Source: Strigops habroptila
Taxonomy: Eukaryota > Chordata > Aves > Psittaciformes > Psittacidae
DNA: 64,000 nt
NCBI RefSeq assembly: GCF_004027225.2
Contig: NC_044284.2
Location: forward strand, 41,278,420-41,342,419
Direction: 5' to 3'
Made by a program: the position numbers and the translations under genes. Of this stretch, positions 1 through 12,400 are shown in pieces; the stretch's first letter is position 1, and every line of letters begins with the position of its first letter. The notes under the pieces were generated by a model, which saw nothing but the letters and a program-made list of their open reading frames with translations, searched no databases and was not told where the DNA came from.

Positions 1-303
1 GCCTAGCCCTGCCACTGGGACTGTGGCACTGGATCCCAAGGGTCTTTAGAGGTACATCTGCTCAGGGGCTTCCATTCTCCTGGGGGCATGAGCCTCCCAG
101 GTAATTGAATGGAGCTCACCTCGCAGCTAACCAAAATTTACAGCACGAAGAGGCAAAAATACACATTATTCTAGTTTCTTCAGACTAGCCTCTTCCAGGA
201 GAAAGCCGAAAGAGAGCAGTAGCATGACCGCCTGTCTGCTGCCTCCTGCCAGCCCTGCACCCCCAGCATCAGGTACAAGCAGAAGCAGACTCTCGGCACT
301 CAC
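1..303 (-). other. Intronic sequence of the ADAMTSL2-like gene
   Basis: The exon above ends at a GTGAGT donor at 303-298, so this stretch is the start of the next intron. I see no further TSP1 or PLAC coding sequence in it. Confidence 0.7.
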
Positions 304-459
304 CGGGCCCCAATCGGACGCAGTCCAGCGGCGGTCGCAGGGTGGGCCTGTGCACGCCTTCTCGCTGCTGGGCTTCTGGGACTCATCACAGAGGGGTGCT
401 TCGACTGAGCAGCGCACCTCCCGCTTCGTCATCCCCTGCGTGCCACACCGGGCTGAACA
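304..459 (-). CDS. ADAMTSL2-like exon 14: fourth TSP1 repeat, last exon in window
   Basis: 156 nt, GCAG acceptor and GTGAGT donor, phase 0. It begins with [17 protein letters not shown], has [17 protein letters not shown] and ends at a splice donor, so the gene continues. CSARC has Arg where O-fucosylation needs Ser or Thr, so this repeat is probably not fucosylated. Confidence 0.94.
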
Positions 460-3400
460 CTGCAATGGCCATACACAGTCAGCCCTAGGGCTCAGAAGCA
501 GAGACTAAGGGGAATGAGCAAAGGTGAGGGAGGCAGCTATGCCTCCTCCTGTTTCCTTCTGCTGCACTAGGAGAGAGGGGAAAGGCACCAACAGGGACAG
601 GAAAAGGTGGGTCCATCTCTATCTCTGCTGCTTATTTAATTTGGGTCCTAGAGTTCCAGCGCTCCAAGATGCTGATGCCTGGAGTGCTGCTGTTCAAAGT
701 CACTAGTCCACTGGCCCACTCCCAAGCAGACTGTGGAGAGTTAATCAAAAGAATTTTAATTTTAGCTTCTCTGTGTCTCCATGCTACTGTTTCCCCATTT
801 GCTCTTAGAATCATAGAATCGTTTAGATCCTCTGGAAGAGGGAGGTGAAGCCTCTTGCTTGCAGGGCTTTAATTTGGTCCACATCCTGCTTGAAAAGTGA
901 CCTTAGAAAAAATGTTTTGCAATGGCTTTTGTCTGCTGAGCAGCGCCAGAACAGGGTAGCCATGCACAAAGGCAGTCCTTGCTTCCCCAGGAAGCCAAGG
1001 GCTTCCTTAGCACCCAACATCAACCAGCCACCTCCCTCCAGGCCCCAGCCCAGACCTGGCTGCTTACCTCTGGAAGCAAAGCTCTCCTGCTGCTTACCTA
1101 CCTCAGACCACTCGGAGAGCTCCCACTGGGGCCCACAGGCCTTGTTCTTGCAGGCTTTCCTCTCCATGGGCCTGGCCAGCCCAGCTGACTCACAGAGGTC
1201 ATCATAAACAGAGCTGTCAAAGCCTGGAGCCAACATCTTCCAGCAGCGCACAGTGCGGTACTGATAGCCCTCACCACAGGTTCTGGAGCACTCGCTCCAC
1301 CGGCTGGTCTCCCACCTCCACGAGCAGTCCCCAAGAAAGCAAGCACAAAGGAAAACCCAGGTAAGGGAGACAAGGGACACGGGGTGGCTGGGGAGTGCCT
1401 GCACATCTGGGACTCCCTCACCCAGTAGCTGCTGCTATGAACCTGCCCATCACACATATGTCTGTGTTAAGGCAATGTTGGTCTTGAACGTCAACTTGCC
1501 CTTAGCAGGCAATTTAGTCAGCAAATTCCTTCCCTCTTTTTGCTTACAAAGCGATACCTACTAATTTATGAGTATCTTCCAGCCCAGAAATGGCTGTATA
1601 CTTTGAGCGTGTTGTCCCTGTGGACAGCTGATATCACGTTGACTCACCTAGGCTGGCAATCTCTCCCTGTGCAAAATTCGTGAGTAGGTTCTGGTCGGGT
1701 TAGGGCATCACAGTATGTTTCATCCACTTCCACTCCATCATACCGGACACACATCGCATAAGAGGCGCTGATACCTGCTGGGCAATCAAGACATTTTCTT
1801 GGTTACACTCCATCAGATTAAAAGCCTCCACTCACCATGATTAAATCACTGCATCTGAAATGTTACCTGTCATTTTAAAAAATACCAGTATTCTCTCCAT
1901 CGACAGCCAAAAAGGACTTCACATGATCAGTCACTTGAAGCCAAACCTACCTGAAGTGCATGTGGAGCTGCAGGGGGCATAAGCTGAGACTTTCCACCTA
2001 TACATGTCAGCCAAGCTGATGTCATCATGGCCCACGGGGCTCACATCAAACTCATTGCTGTGGAAAAAGGAGGCAGTATGAGCTAAAAATTAAGAATTGC
2101 CACAAAAACAATATAGTGAAATTCCTCCTCACTGTCTCTGAAGATGGGAAGAAACCTAGTGTTTCTGCTGTCCACCTCCCCCACCTTGGGAAGATGGACC
2201 ACTGATGAACAGAATGTAAAGCCTTGATCCACCTCCTGAATTCAACTAGCAAGGCAGTGGATCAACATCACTCTGAGAGGAGGCAACATTCACAGTGAGT
2301 CTTGTGTATATTATGGTCTTTTGACCACACGGGTGCCCTCAGCCTCAGTTCATACTATCACCTTGAGAGGTATAACACTAGGTTGGAAAGTGGAGCTCAA
2401 GCATGGTCCTTCTTAGTTATCATATAATTTGGTGTGGAGAATTCACATGTGGCTTGCCAGAAATGTTTAGAAGTTGGTCCTCATTCTCCTGCCAAGAATG
2501 GGGAGTCATATTTACTGATGTTACACAAGCTTCAAGAAGCTTATGTGCTCAGAGGAATGGAACAGAAGGGGCATGATGTGGTGGTAAACATGTGACATGC
2601 TATAGACTCATAGCCTACTTTACAACCACGTCAGTGTTGGCTTCACAGGTCCTTCAGCGTGCATTGAAATGGATCCCTTAGAGGCAGGGGACCTGAAATA
2701 AGTTCTGGGAGCAATATGTCAGGCCAGTTGTGACAATCAGTCTTTGGAGGACACACCACTGGTCAAGCATCTACAGCAGCTGCCATGGACAGACACTGGT
2801 GAATGGGGACATCAAGGACAGCAGTGGGACTACCAGAGGATTGGCGTGGCCTTCCCTCCCCAGCTAACTGTGCTTTTGTTTTGCTCAGGAAATCAAGTGC
2901 CACCTTTCAGTGCCAGGGGCTTGCAGAGGCTTTGCTTGGCTGATGTCCATGGTTGGGCTGGCACCTAGCAGAGGGCTCTCCACAGATGCCATCATGCTGT
3001 AGTTGGCTGCTTTCCCCTGACTCCCAGCAAATGCATCCAACTTCAAGTCTTCAAGTGAGTTCTTACGGGCCGGCAGTTTGTGGAGGCCCTGTGGCCACCG
3101 AGCAGCTGTCTCGGCCCATAGTCCTGCTGTGGAGTTCCTTGGGGCCAGCCTGGCTGCCAGGTGCTGCAACTCCCTACAGAAGGCAGTATTGTGCGGGTCT
3201 CGGTGACACAGGCGCCTGAAGAGACGAAGCCTGGAGGATGCTATGTGGCTGTTCTCTGGGAGCTCGGATCTCCTCATGCTGTAGGGTACAGCTGTGCTGA
3301 TAGAAATCTGATTGAACCTAAGAGCTGGAAAAAAAATACAGGCATGCTTGAGCTATATTGAATGGCTTATACTTCAGCATGTGGTATTTAGCAAGACAAA

Positions 3401-6400
3401 AAACATTCATTATTTGGCCTCAAAATCACAAATTGCCACCAGGGTGCACCAACAGGCCTTAACTGCCCTGAGCAGCTTCACATGCACTCTGCCCATTGCT
3501 CAGGAGCTCCACTTTAGCTCAGGCCTGGGCCTTCATTTCTGGTGTTCTTTCTTCCTAAACTGTTGTTTGGCTTTCCTAGATTGACCTCAGATTGGACTTC
3601 TCCCCTTATTTTTCACCTGATGATCCCTGGACTGTTGCTAGGATCTGCTCCTGTCCCTCCCTGCTTGCCAAGCTCAGGTGCTGTGGGACTGCTCTGCCTG
3701 AGAGGGCACTGACTGATCTCTGCTGTGGTCACCCTCTCCCAGCTCCCCTTCCCTAACAGAGCTATTAGCCCTTGCTGCTCCCTGACAGTCTCCACCCCAC
3801 TATCAAGCGTCATTCCCTCCTGTCCACCCTGATGGTAAAGCCACCTTAGATTTCAAGAAGACCAGTGTGGGATGTCCCCTTCCAATGAACAAATTGGGAG
3901 AGAAGGAAAGACAAAGTAACCAACCCAACTCTCTTTCTCCACCAACTGCTGCTGCTTCCTCCTTCTCTTCCTCTCCTGCTGTGTTTGTGTGATAGATCTG
4001 TCTTATCTGGAAGTCATACTTCTTCTCTTCACCTTGTTCCCAGCCCCAGTCTCGAGCCTGACTGGTGGAGTTGGTCTGGAAGAAGTGTGGGTGACCAAAG
4101 CCTAAATCTTCATGCCCTTCTCTTAGAGGAAGCTGTTCACTGGTGTAATCTGGTGACAGGGTGAGCCATGTCGCATTGAAGTCCTGGGCAGCTCTGGAGT
4201 TGGCTGGAATGGGATAGTTCTGGTTGGTCTCTGGTAGGTGGTAGAGAGGTCTGTCTATATCAGGGGCTGCAGTTTGGAGAGGTGGTATCCGTGGTACAGT
4301 GTAGTCGTAAGTTATGTGTGGCATTTTCCCATTAAAGTTGTAGTACTGGAGGAAATGGAGAAAGAAAACAAAACTCTCTTTATTTTAAGAGCATGTATTT
4401 CCCAGAGAACTCCTCTAGCTACATCCATCTTGGGAAGGATGTTAAAAGAAAGTAGTATCCTCATAAATCCAAGAGAAGCACACACAGCCAAAACAATATA
4501 TGGCTTCCTCAGCCACCTATGAGTTTGGCTTGGGAACCAGGTTAATATTCCCTTTGTCTGAGGGAGGCTCACAATTTTGGTATAGACAAGACAGGAAAGC
4601 TTAAAACCAGTTCCTCACATACCATGGCATTCAGAGACTGGTTAGTGGGTCCATGAGCTATGATATACTCCAGTCCATCTGAGTTCAGGCTCAAGGGCCG
4701 CCGGTACTTGAAGACTGTGCCAGCTACCCTGAAGTTCTGAGGGTTGTCAATGGCAGAGTTGCCATTGAAGAAGAAATGTCCAGATTCATCTGCAAGTGCT
4801 TCAAAGAGAGAAAATGAGTAAATGTGATATTCCATGCAGAACACTGGGGCTGCACTGGTACTGAAGAGAGCAAACAGCTCAAGATCAAGAAAAATGCAAT
4901 AGAAAAAGAACCACAAGTCTTCCAGCATCCATATTCCACATCAGGTCAGCAATGTTCAATGCCTGGTGCTTTCATTTCCCTCTCCAACAAGAGCACAAAT
5001 GTCTTCACAACAGGGACAGTCCACAGGGAGCTCAGTTTCCAAATGTCCCTCCTGCCACTGGTTGCTGGAGATGTAACTTTGATTTATGGATAGATGAAGT
5101 GCCCCTACGCTACCCTGGAGGAAATGCTCACAGATAGCTCTCTCACAGGACCAATGGGAGCACACAGAGCCCTCCTCCCACCTCCCAGGCAGCTGAACTG
5201 GGATCTCCACATCCATCTGGTTTCTCTGCTTACCTAGGATGTTTTCTGTTTTCCTGCGCTCAATGATAAGGATGTCTGTGGCACCGGCTGGAATGTTGGT
5301 GATGAACACATAACCTGAGGAACAGAATAAAGTGTTAGGAAACCTTGAGGACAAAATAAAAAGGTCTGTGTAGGAAACACAGCTCGTGGGACAAGTGTCT
5401 ATGTCAGAGGACAACACTGCCCTTCAGGGGCAGGATGCTAAAGACATGAATGCATGTTGCGCAAGTCTGTGAGCTTTAATCCCAACTTCCCTCTGAAGTT
5501 CCATTACAAATCACTGTTACTGGTCTCTAAGGCTCAGCCTGAGCTCTGCTGGGTCTGGAGTCAGGAAGGAGCTGCACAAGTATGACAGTCTGGCTTTAAT
5601 GTGTGGATGAACATGCTCTCACACTCTTTCTGGCAAGAGCAGAGAAAAAGCCTACTAGTGATCAGGGCTGATGCTGAAGAGAGGATGGAAAAAAACATAA
5701 GTCCCCTCAGCAACTGACTCAACAGAATTTGTCTCAGGAGTAGCATAAAAATTGACCTTTAAAGGGAGAGGAAATAAGGCGGCTCTTAAAAGTTGTGTGG
5801 TTTGGCAGCTTGTTTTTCCTGCTAGAAATACAGGTCTTGTCCATTCTGTAAGATTTTATGAGGACTGGAATTGGAGGCCAAATCCGTACCTGTACTGCTG
5901 GAGGGGTTAGCGCCATTAACCCTGCTCTGGAAAGGGGCCTGAATGCTTTCCTAGTCTGTAGGGAGTGATGCAGGCTAGTGAAACATCAACAGTGTGAAAT
6001 GTTCCAAAACACTCTCAAACACCAGTTAATTAACTACCAATGAGCATACCACAGTCTTTTCCTTCTGTGGGTGGAAGAATGGGCCAGGAGGTTGCAAGAG
6101 ATGAATCGCAGCCCAGTTTCAGGGGGACTTCTCCTCAGCTGTGCCAGCCATAGGACTGGTTAAAGCAGGAGAATTGCAGGCTGAAACAAACACTGTGACC
6201 CTCATCCTAAGAGCTTAAGTTTCAAATGAATACGTAGCACAAATGAAAGAAGATCTCTTCACATTATCTCAGGTGGGCAAGATGCCAAAATCAATAGGAA
6301 CAAATAGATCCCCAGCTGCTTCCTATTGTAAAGAGATGAAGGGAAACCCTACCAACCTAATATATAGCACATCAAACCCATCTCCTCTGGTGATTAAGTG

Positions 6401-9400
6401 AAAAGGACAAAATATAGGCATTTAAGCAGGCATGGCACTCTTCAGCTCTTCCATCAAGCAGCTGGGAAACTCCTACCCTCATCCAAGCCAGTCACCCTTC
6501 ATGCCCGGTGGTGCTAAAAAGTAGCAGGTGAAGTCTCCGGACTGTGGTAGTAGGGAGTACCTATCTGTGAGACTGCCTTTCGGAAGCTGCCCGAGACACG
6601 GTGGCAAGTGCTGCCGTCCCCTCCACACACCCTGCATCTGTCCATTGTCCGGGGTGAGTACAGGCTCCCATCGCACCCAACTGGCTGCAAAGAATAAAAC
6701 GAGAGGGTTTCTTGGGGTCAGCATATCTCCACAGGTCAGGGTCTTTTCAAGGAAATGCTACCATGCTCTTTTGGTGAGGTTGTGGGGGTGGGTGATGTAG
6801 GTTAGCTTGGAGTGGAGTAATGAATCCCACAGCAGCAGAAATTCACCCAGGCATGCGCTTAACACACTCCTGATTTCTATACTAATTCCTCCCAGAGCCT
6901 CACCTCACATTTCCCATTGATGCAGACCCCTTGATAGGTCCTGTCCTTGCAGGAGGTACCATCCTGTGCTTGGACCATCAGCTGCCTCTCTCCACTCTGG
7001 GTGGTGCATTGGAGGTCACACGGCTTATTGGAGATACTGGTGTAGTCATCTGAAGGGACAGAGGCAGAAAGTCACCAGGCAGATCAAGGTACTCAGAGAC
7101 GGGCAGCGAGAAAGGGGACTTTCCTCTTACTCATACTGATGTCAGCTTGGATGTTCTTGCTGTTTGAGATGAGACCCCAAGTCTACGGATTTTGTAGTAT
7201 TAAAGTGGGCATGGTATGGGACTGCAGCTGGGAACCATGCCTAGCAGAAATACTTCTTGCTGGCAAGCCCTTTTCCTTGTCATATCCTCTCCCCTTTGCA
7301 ATGCCCTGTGCCAAACATGGGACTCTGCATCAGCAGGTCCCAGGCCACACGTAAATACAAAAGAGCAAGCAAGACCTGTAAGAGGGGTACTGACTGTCTG
7401 GGGCTGTGGTCAGCTACACCCCATTCAGCTCAGAAACTGAAGCCAGAGGTGCAGCTATGTGCCCCTGGCAGCTAATGGAAAAACAGGTGGGTCCAGAAAG
7501 AGGGTAATATCTGTGGTGAGCTCAATCTGGGCCTCAAGGCACAAATGGCAACCCATGTGAAGCAATCTGTCCCACCTGTGCAGGAAATGGGTGGGCATCC
7601 TGTTCAGAGCAACCCACCACCAACCCGGTACAAAGCATGCTGGGTGACAGAGGCAGCCAAAATTGTAGAAGGCACAAAGAGCGTGAACACCCACTCTGCC
7701 AAGATGACTGCTGGTTAGCCAAGACAGCTCAGAGAAGCCTGTATCCTGTCTGCCCACCAGTGCTTGCTGATGTAGGATCCAAAACAGGAGCAATGTGGTG
7801 AGAGAGGAGGCCTGGCTGGGTGGAGCAGTTCTGTGAAAAGACAGGGAACGATTTCTCCAAAGCAGAGAGCATAGGGAAGCACTTCCAGACCAGCCAGGAG
7901 CATCCATCCCTTTTCCCCTGGGACCTTCCCCTTCTCCTGTGCCTGAGAAGATCCTGTGGGTGTTTTGTCTCCCTTGATCCTTTGAGTGAAGCTGTGAAAA
8001 CCCACCTGGATAGAGGGGCATCCAGTGGTAGTAACGCTTCCCAAAGGCTTTGGCATTGAAACTGGAGCACTGCTGCTGTTTGAAGCTTGCTGTGTTGGCT
8101 GGGCAGGGCTATGGAGGGAATAAATGTGATCAAAAGCTCCCTATGTCACAGCCATGGTTGTGACAGCTGCTTGTCCCTGTTGCATCCCTGGAGGATGAAA
8201 ATGCCCTATCCACCCTGGAAGGAAACAGTGATGGACTGTGAGGTGCCATAATACAGGCAGAAAGGCCAGGCCTCTGTTGCCAAGGGCCCTTCAGACAGCT
8301 CTGTTTAACAGTCCTGCAAAAATTACTTCCAGAAAAAAAAACAAACCATACTGGAAAATCTTTATGCATCCCCCCATCTCACAACAAATACGTTTTTATA
8401 TCCTTTTCCCCCACCTCTCAGTCCCAGAGAGTAGATAGAGCCCACCTCCCACATCTTCAAAGGCACACTGTCACCCACCCCAGGAGTGGATCACACCTCT
8501 TGTCTGCACTCCTTTGATGGACCAGTCACACTCTGAGTGCTGCTACTCTTGCAGTTCTCCGAATTGCACATTCCCCAGTGAGGACCAGTCACTACTGGAA
8601 GTTGTTCTTACCTGCTGCTGGCACAGTTGGTAATGCTTGGCTTGACCAACACATATGGTACTGTTTGTTGCCTGGGGTATCTGTAGCCTGCAAACCAGAA
8701 AGAAAATGAGCTGGAGGTCTGTGAAGTACTGAGGTAGTGATGAGGTAGTGATAACTGAGGATGACAGAGAAGTCAGGCCTGACTTAAGGGGGAGAAGCAA
8801 GGCAGGTATTTTATCAGAGGAAAGCTTTCTGGATCTAGACTAGCCAACATCTCTGAAGCACATTTTCTGTGCTTTTAGGTGAACTGTGATTTTAGACTAC
8901 TCTCATTTTGGGACAGGTTGAGCAGACGGGGAACAACTCCAGTATCACCACCTCTGTGTCTCTTGACCTCTGAGCTCCAAAAGGGTTGATGTGACAAAAG
9001 GACAACAGACTCTGATGATGAATCACTCCCACAGAAGCACACAGGATTTGCAGTGACCAGGGAAGCTGGTCTCAGGATTCACTGTGCAGAAGGCAGAGAC
9101 AGAACCTCTCATGGGGACTGGCCACGTTAAAAGATTAGCAGATGATGGAGCAAAACCACAGGAATTTCTCAACACTTCAGCTCTGGCCAGCAAGTGTTAT
9201 CCAGGGGACACCGGAGTCCTTGACTGATGCAAAGGCAAAAAAATTCTTGAAAGCTGGGAAGATGTATGGAGAATGGCCGAGACCACAGATAAAGGCAGTG
9301 TGGTGTGTGTGAACAGCAGTAGCAGACAATGCGTTAACAGTACTGGGAACTTAGGGTGCACTGTGTAATGAAGACCCTATAGGCATACTCAGGCTGGACT

Positions 9401-12400
9401 GGCTGGAGGCACTGCAGCTGTCCCTCCAGAACAATGCTTTACGTGATGTAGGCAAAGCCTAAATTTACACCAACCAGCTTGAAAACTGCCATCCTTTCCA
9501 GCTGAAGTAGAGGCTGCCTACAGACTCAGAAATCATTTTGTGGGCATACCTGACTCACACTTAAGCCATTCGTCTTAAAGCTGAAGAAACCTTTTGGCTG
9601 TCTTTTATGTTGAGGGGTGGGGGTTTTTTGTTTGTTTGTTTTAATCTGACTCCATCCCTAGAGTAAAATGCCACAGCAAAGCCCTCCCCAATTGTGGAGT
9701 CAAGGATAGAGCACATGCCAAATGGACAGAAAAATCTTTCTTTTGTCAGCAGGCAAAGGGCAAACAGGCTGCTCTGGCTGTCGGGGGTATGGGACAGCCC
9801 CAGGCTCTTTCCCACCCTTTGTTTCTCACTCTTCTCCCATGATGGCCAGTGTGCTGGGGACAAGCAATGGCAGAGACACTGGCAAGCCCAGTTAGCAGAG
9901 AGGCTACATCCAGATGGAAGGTACTGCAGCACATCTGGACCTCACCATGCTTCCACACAGCCCACATAAAATAAGTCTTCTGCTGAAGGAAGGAGAGCAG
10001 GCTGGGGACCCTAGCTTGAGCTTCCTCCACTCAGGAGTGCATTCATGCAGAAGGGAAAGGGGCAGAGTGTGGGGTGGGCAGCCCCTGTGAGCTTGCTGTG
10101 CTGCTCCTCATTAACATCACAGGAACCTGGAGCAGCAGGTTAGTGAGGTGCTGCAGGAATAGGAGAGCTTGGTGGCAAGGTGACTCAGAGGGTACAGCAG
10201 GAGTTTGGGCAGCTGAAGTTCCCCAGTACTCCCCACTCCCACAAACCCAGTCCAACTGATACCAGGACTGTAGCAGCTGTAGGGGACAAATGGAGATGCT
10301 GTCATGTGTCAGCCAGATATATCACAGAGGGAAATAAACTTGCAAGCTCCACAGGGAATAAAGAGGGGAAATTGCTGAGATGTGGCTGAGCTAACTGCTG
10401 TCAGGAGTAAATCAAGTCCCCATAAGGCGTCTGGGAATATGTATCCACATTCTTAGCACAAGAACTGCCTACAAATCAGGGTTAGATTGGTCAGACCAAC
10501 CACAGTAAGCAAAGGGAAGTGGAATAGAGCTAGCTTTCTTCAGCCCACAACCCTATCAAATCTCCCACAGACTCCGAGAGGGGATCAACCCCTTGCTCTC
10601 TATCAGATGAACCAGGCTGAGTGGGTGACACATTTCGAGGGCCTGTGGCCTGCCCCACTGCAGCATGCTTCTCCCTTGCCAGCCCTCCCCACCACTGCCT
10701 GCTCACCACCTACCCCACAGGCTACAGCCACCTTCCTTTCCAAGAGACCACCGATGAAGATGGAACAGCTGACCCCACAAACTCAGGAGGTTCAGCCCCA
10801 AAACATAGGTCAGGGGCATCCCATTTCCCTCTGCCACTTCAGACCTGGCCAAGGGTTCGGGCTGGGACACAACTCACCTCTGTTGCAAGCAGTGCCTCTC
10901 CCGGGACATCACACCTCCTCCGCAGGACCGGGAGCAGGTGGACCAGGAGCTCCACTCTCCCCACCATTTGGTGACTTCTTCATCCCAGAGGCCAGCTCCA
11001 TCTGCTGCCTCACTACTGTCCTGACAGAAACAGAGCATGGTTAGGTGGAGAACCTGGCTCCTCACCACCCCAAACAGAGAAGGGCCTTGCAAAGGCAGAT
11101 CCCCCAGGGACCATGTCACCTGGATGCCTTCTAAATGGGCAGCACTGGGACAACCATGGCAGGATCAAAGTCCCTGTGAGCCACACCAGGCTCATGCATC
11201 TCAAAATTCAAGTTTCCCTCCAAGATTGAGTTATGGGAAGGAGAATGCCTCTGGGATCTCATGCCATGCTGTAGAGAAGGACTGTTGGGCTGGTTATATG
11301 TGATAGTAATGCCAGCTGCAGCCTGACTCCACAGCATCACTCCCAGCCTGGATCAGACAGAACAGGAGATCACAGCTCATGCTGCCTGCCTGGGTCTGAT
11401 GCAAGGTCAGGAGAGAAGAGGAAGAGCTACGGTGCTTGGCCATGCAGATGCCTGCCTGCAGGGAAGGTGGGGGTACACATCTATCACTCACTGGAGCTGC
11501 ATTTCAACAAATAAACTTCTCTGTGATTCAATCAGTTCAGACCCAAGCTCCTCTCTCTCCAGCCTTCACAAGTCATTTTCAAGAGTGCTTCAGAACCTGA
11601 GTCTCCTGCAATTGCTGTTGTTCCCTTTCCCCATGCACCCCACTATTCTCAGAGGATTACTCTGTCTCCCAGCATGCCTTGCTGGGGCTGAGCCTTTAAC
11701 TTTGGCAAACCTGAGCAGTCCTGGCCCTGACATGGTCATTGCAGCAGGCTGCTATTGGCTGTGCCTTCACAATTCCCAGCAGGTAAGAGATTCTGTGCTT
11801 TAGCTTTAGGTTTGGTTTTTTTCCTTAGAATATTTTCCTGTTTAGTGTCTGTCTGATGGCCTAAAAGCTCCCAAGGACTTTGGCAAACTAGCCTGTGCAG
11901 GAACTAATTTGCTGTTTATTGAAATACAGCTGCGAGTAGTGTTAAAGGCAGCAATGAGTTTAACACAGGATAGTGACTAGAAGGGATTTATCCAGTTGAA
12001 AATACCAACAATGTCTGAGTATTAGTAGAAGAAAATAAATAATATGTGTGTGTGAAGTCTGCTATGTTGAAGCTCAGGGAAGTTGTATCAGTGCTACTAT
12101 TGGCAAAACATACCAGTCTGTGGCAGTGGCCAATAGTCCTGTTTCAAAGAACCAGTCTGCAAAGCGTAACGGATGGATGTGAAAGAAAACTCAGCAGGGT
12201 TTGCTCATCGCTAAACGCGCTCTGTATGCTATTTTGGTTGAGTTTCTCTTGGCTTTATGCACTTCCATAGTGTAACGCAGCCAAAGTGTTCTTCATCTTG
12301 AAGTGTAATTCCTGCCTGAAAACTTGTTGTTTTTACAGCATCTGCCAACAGGACATCCTCTGGGCAGAGGAGATGCAGCTGGTTTATGCAAATGTTTTTA

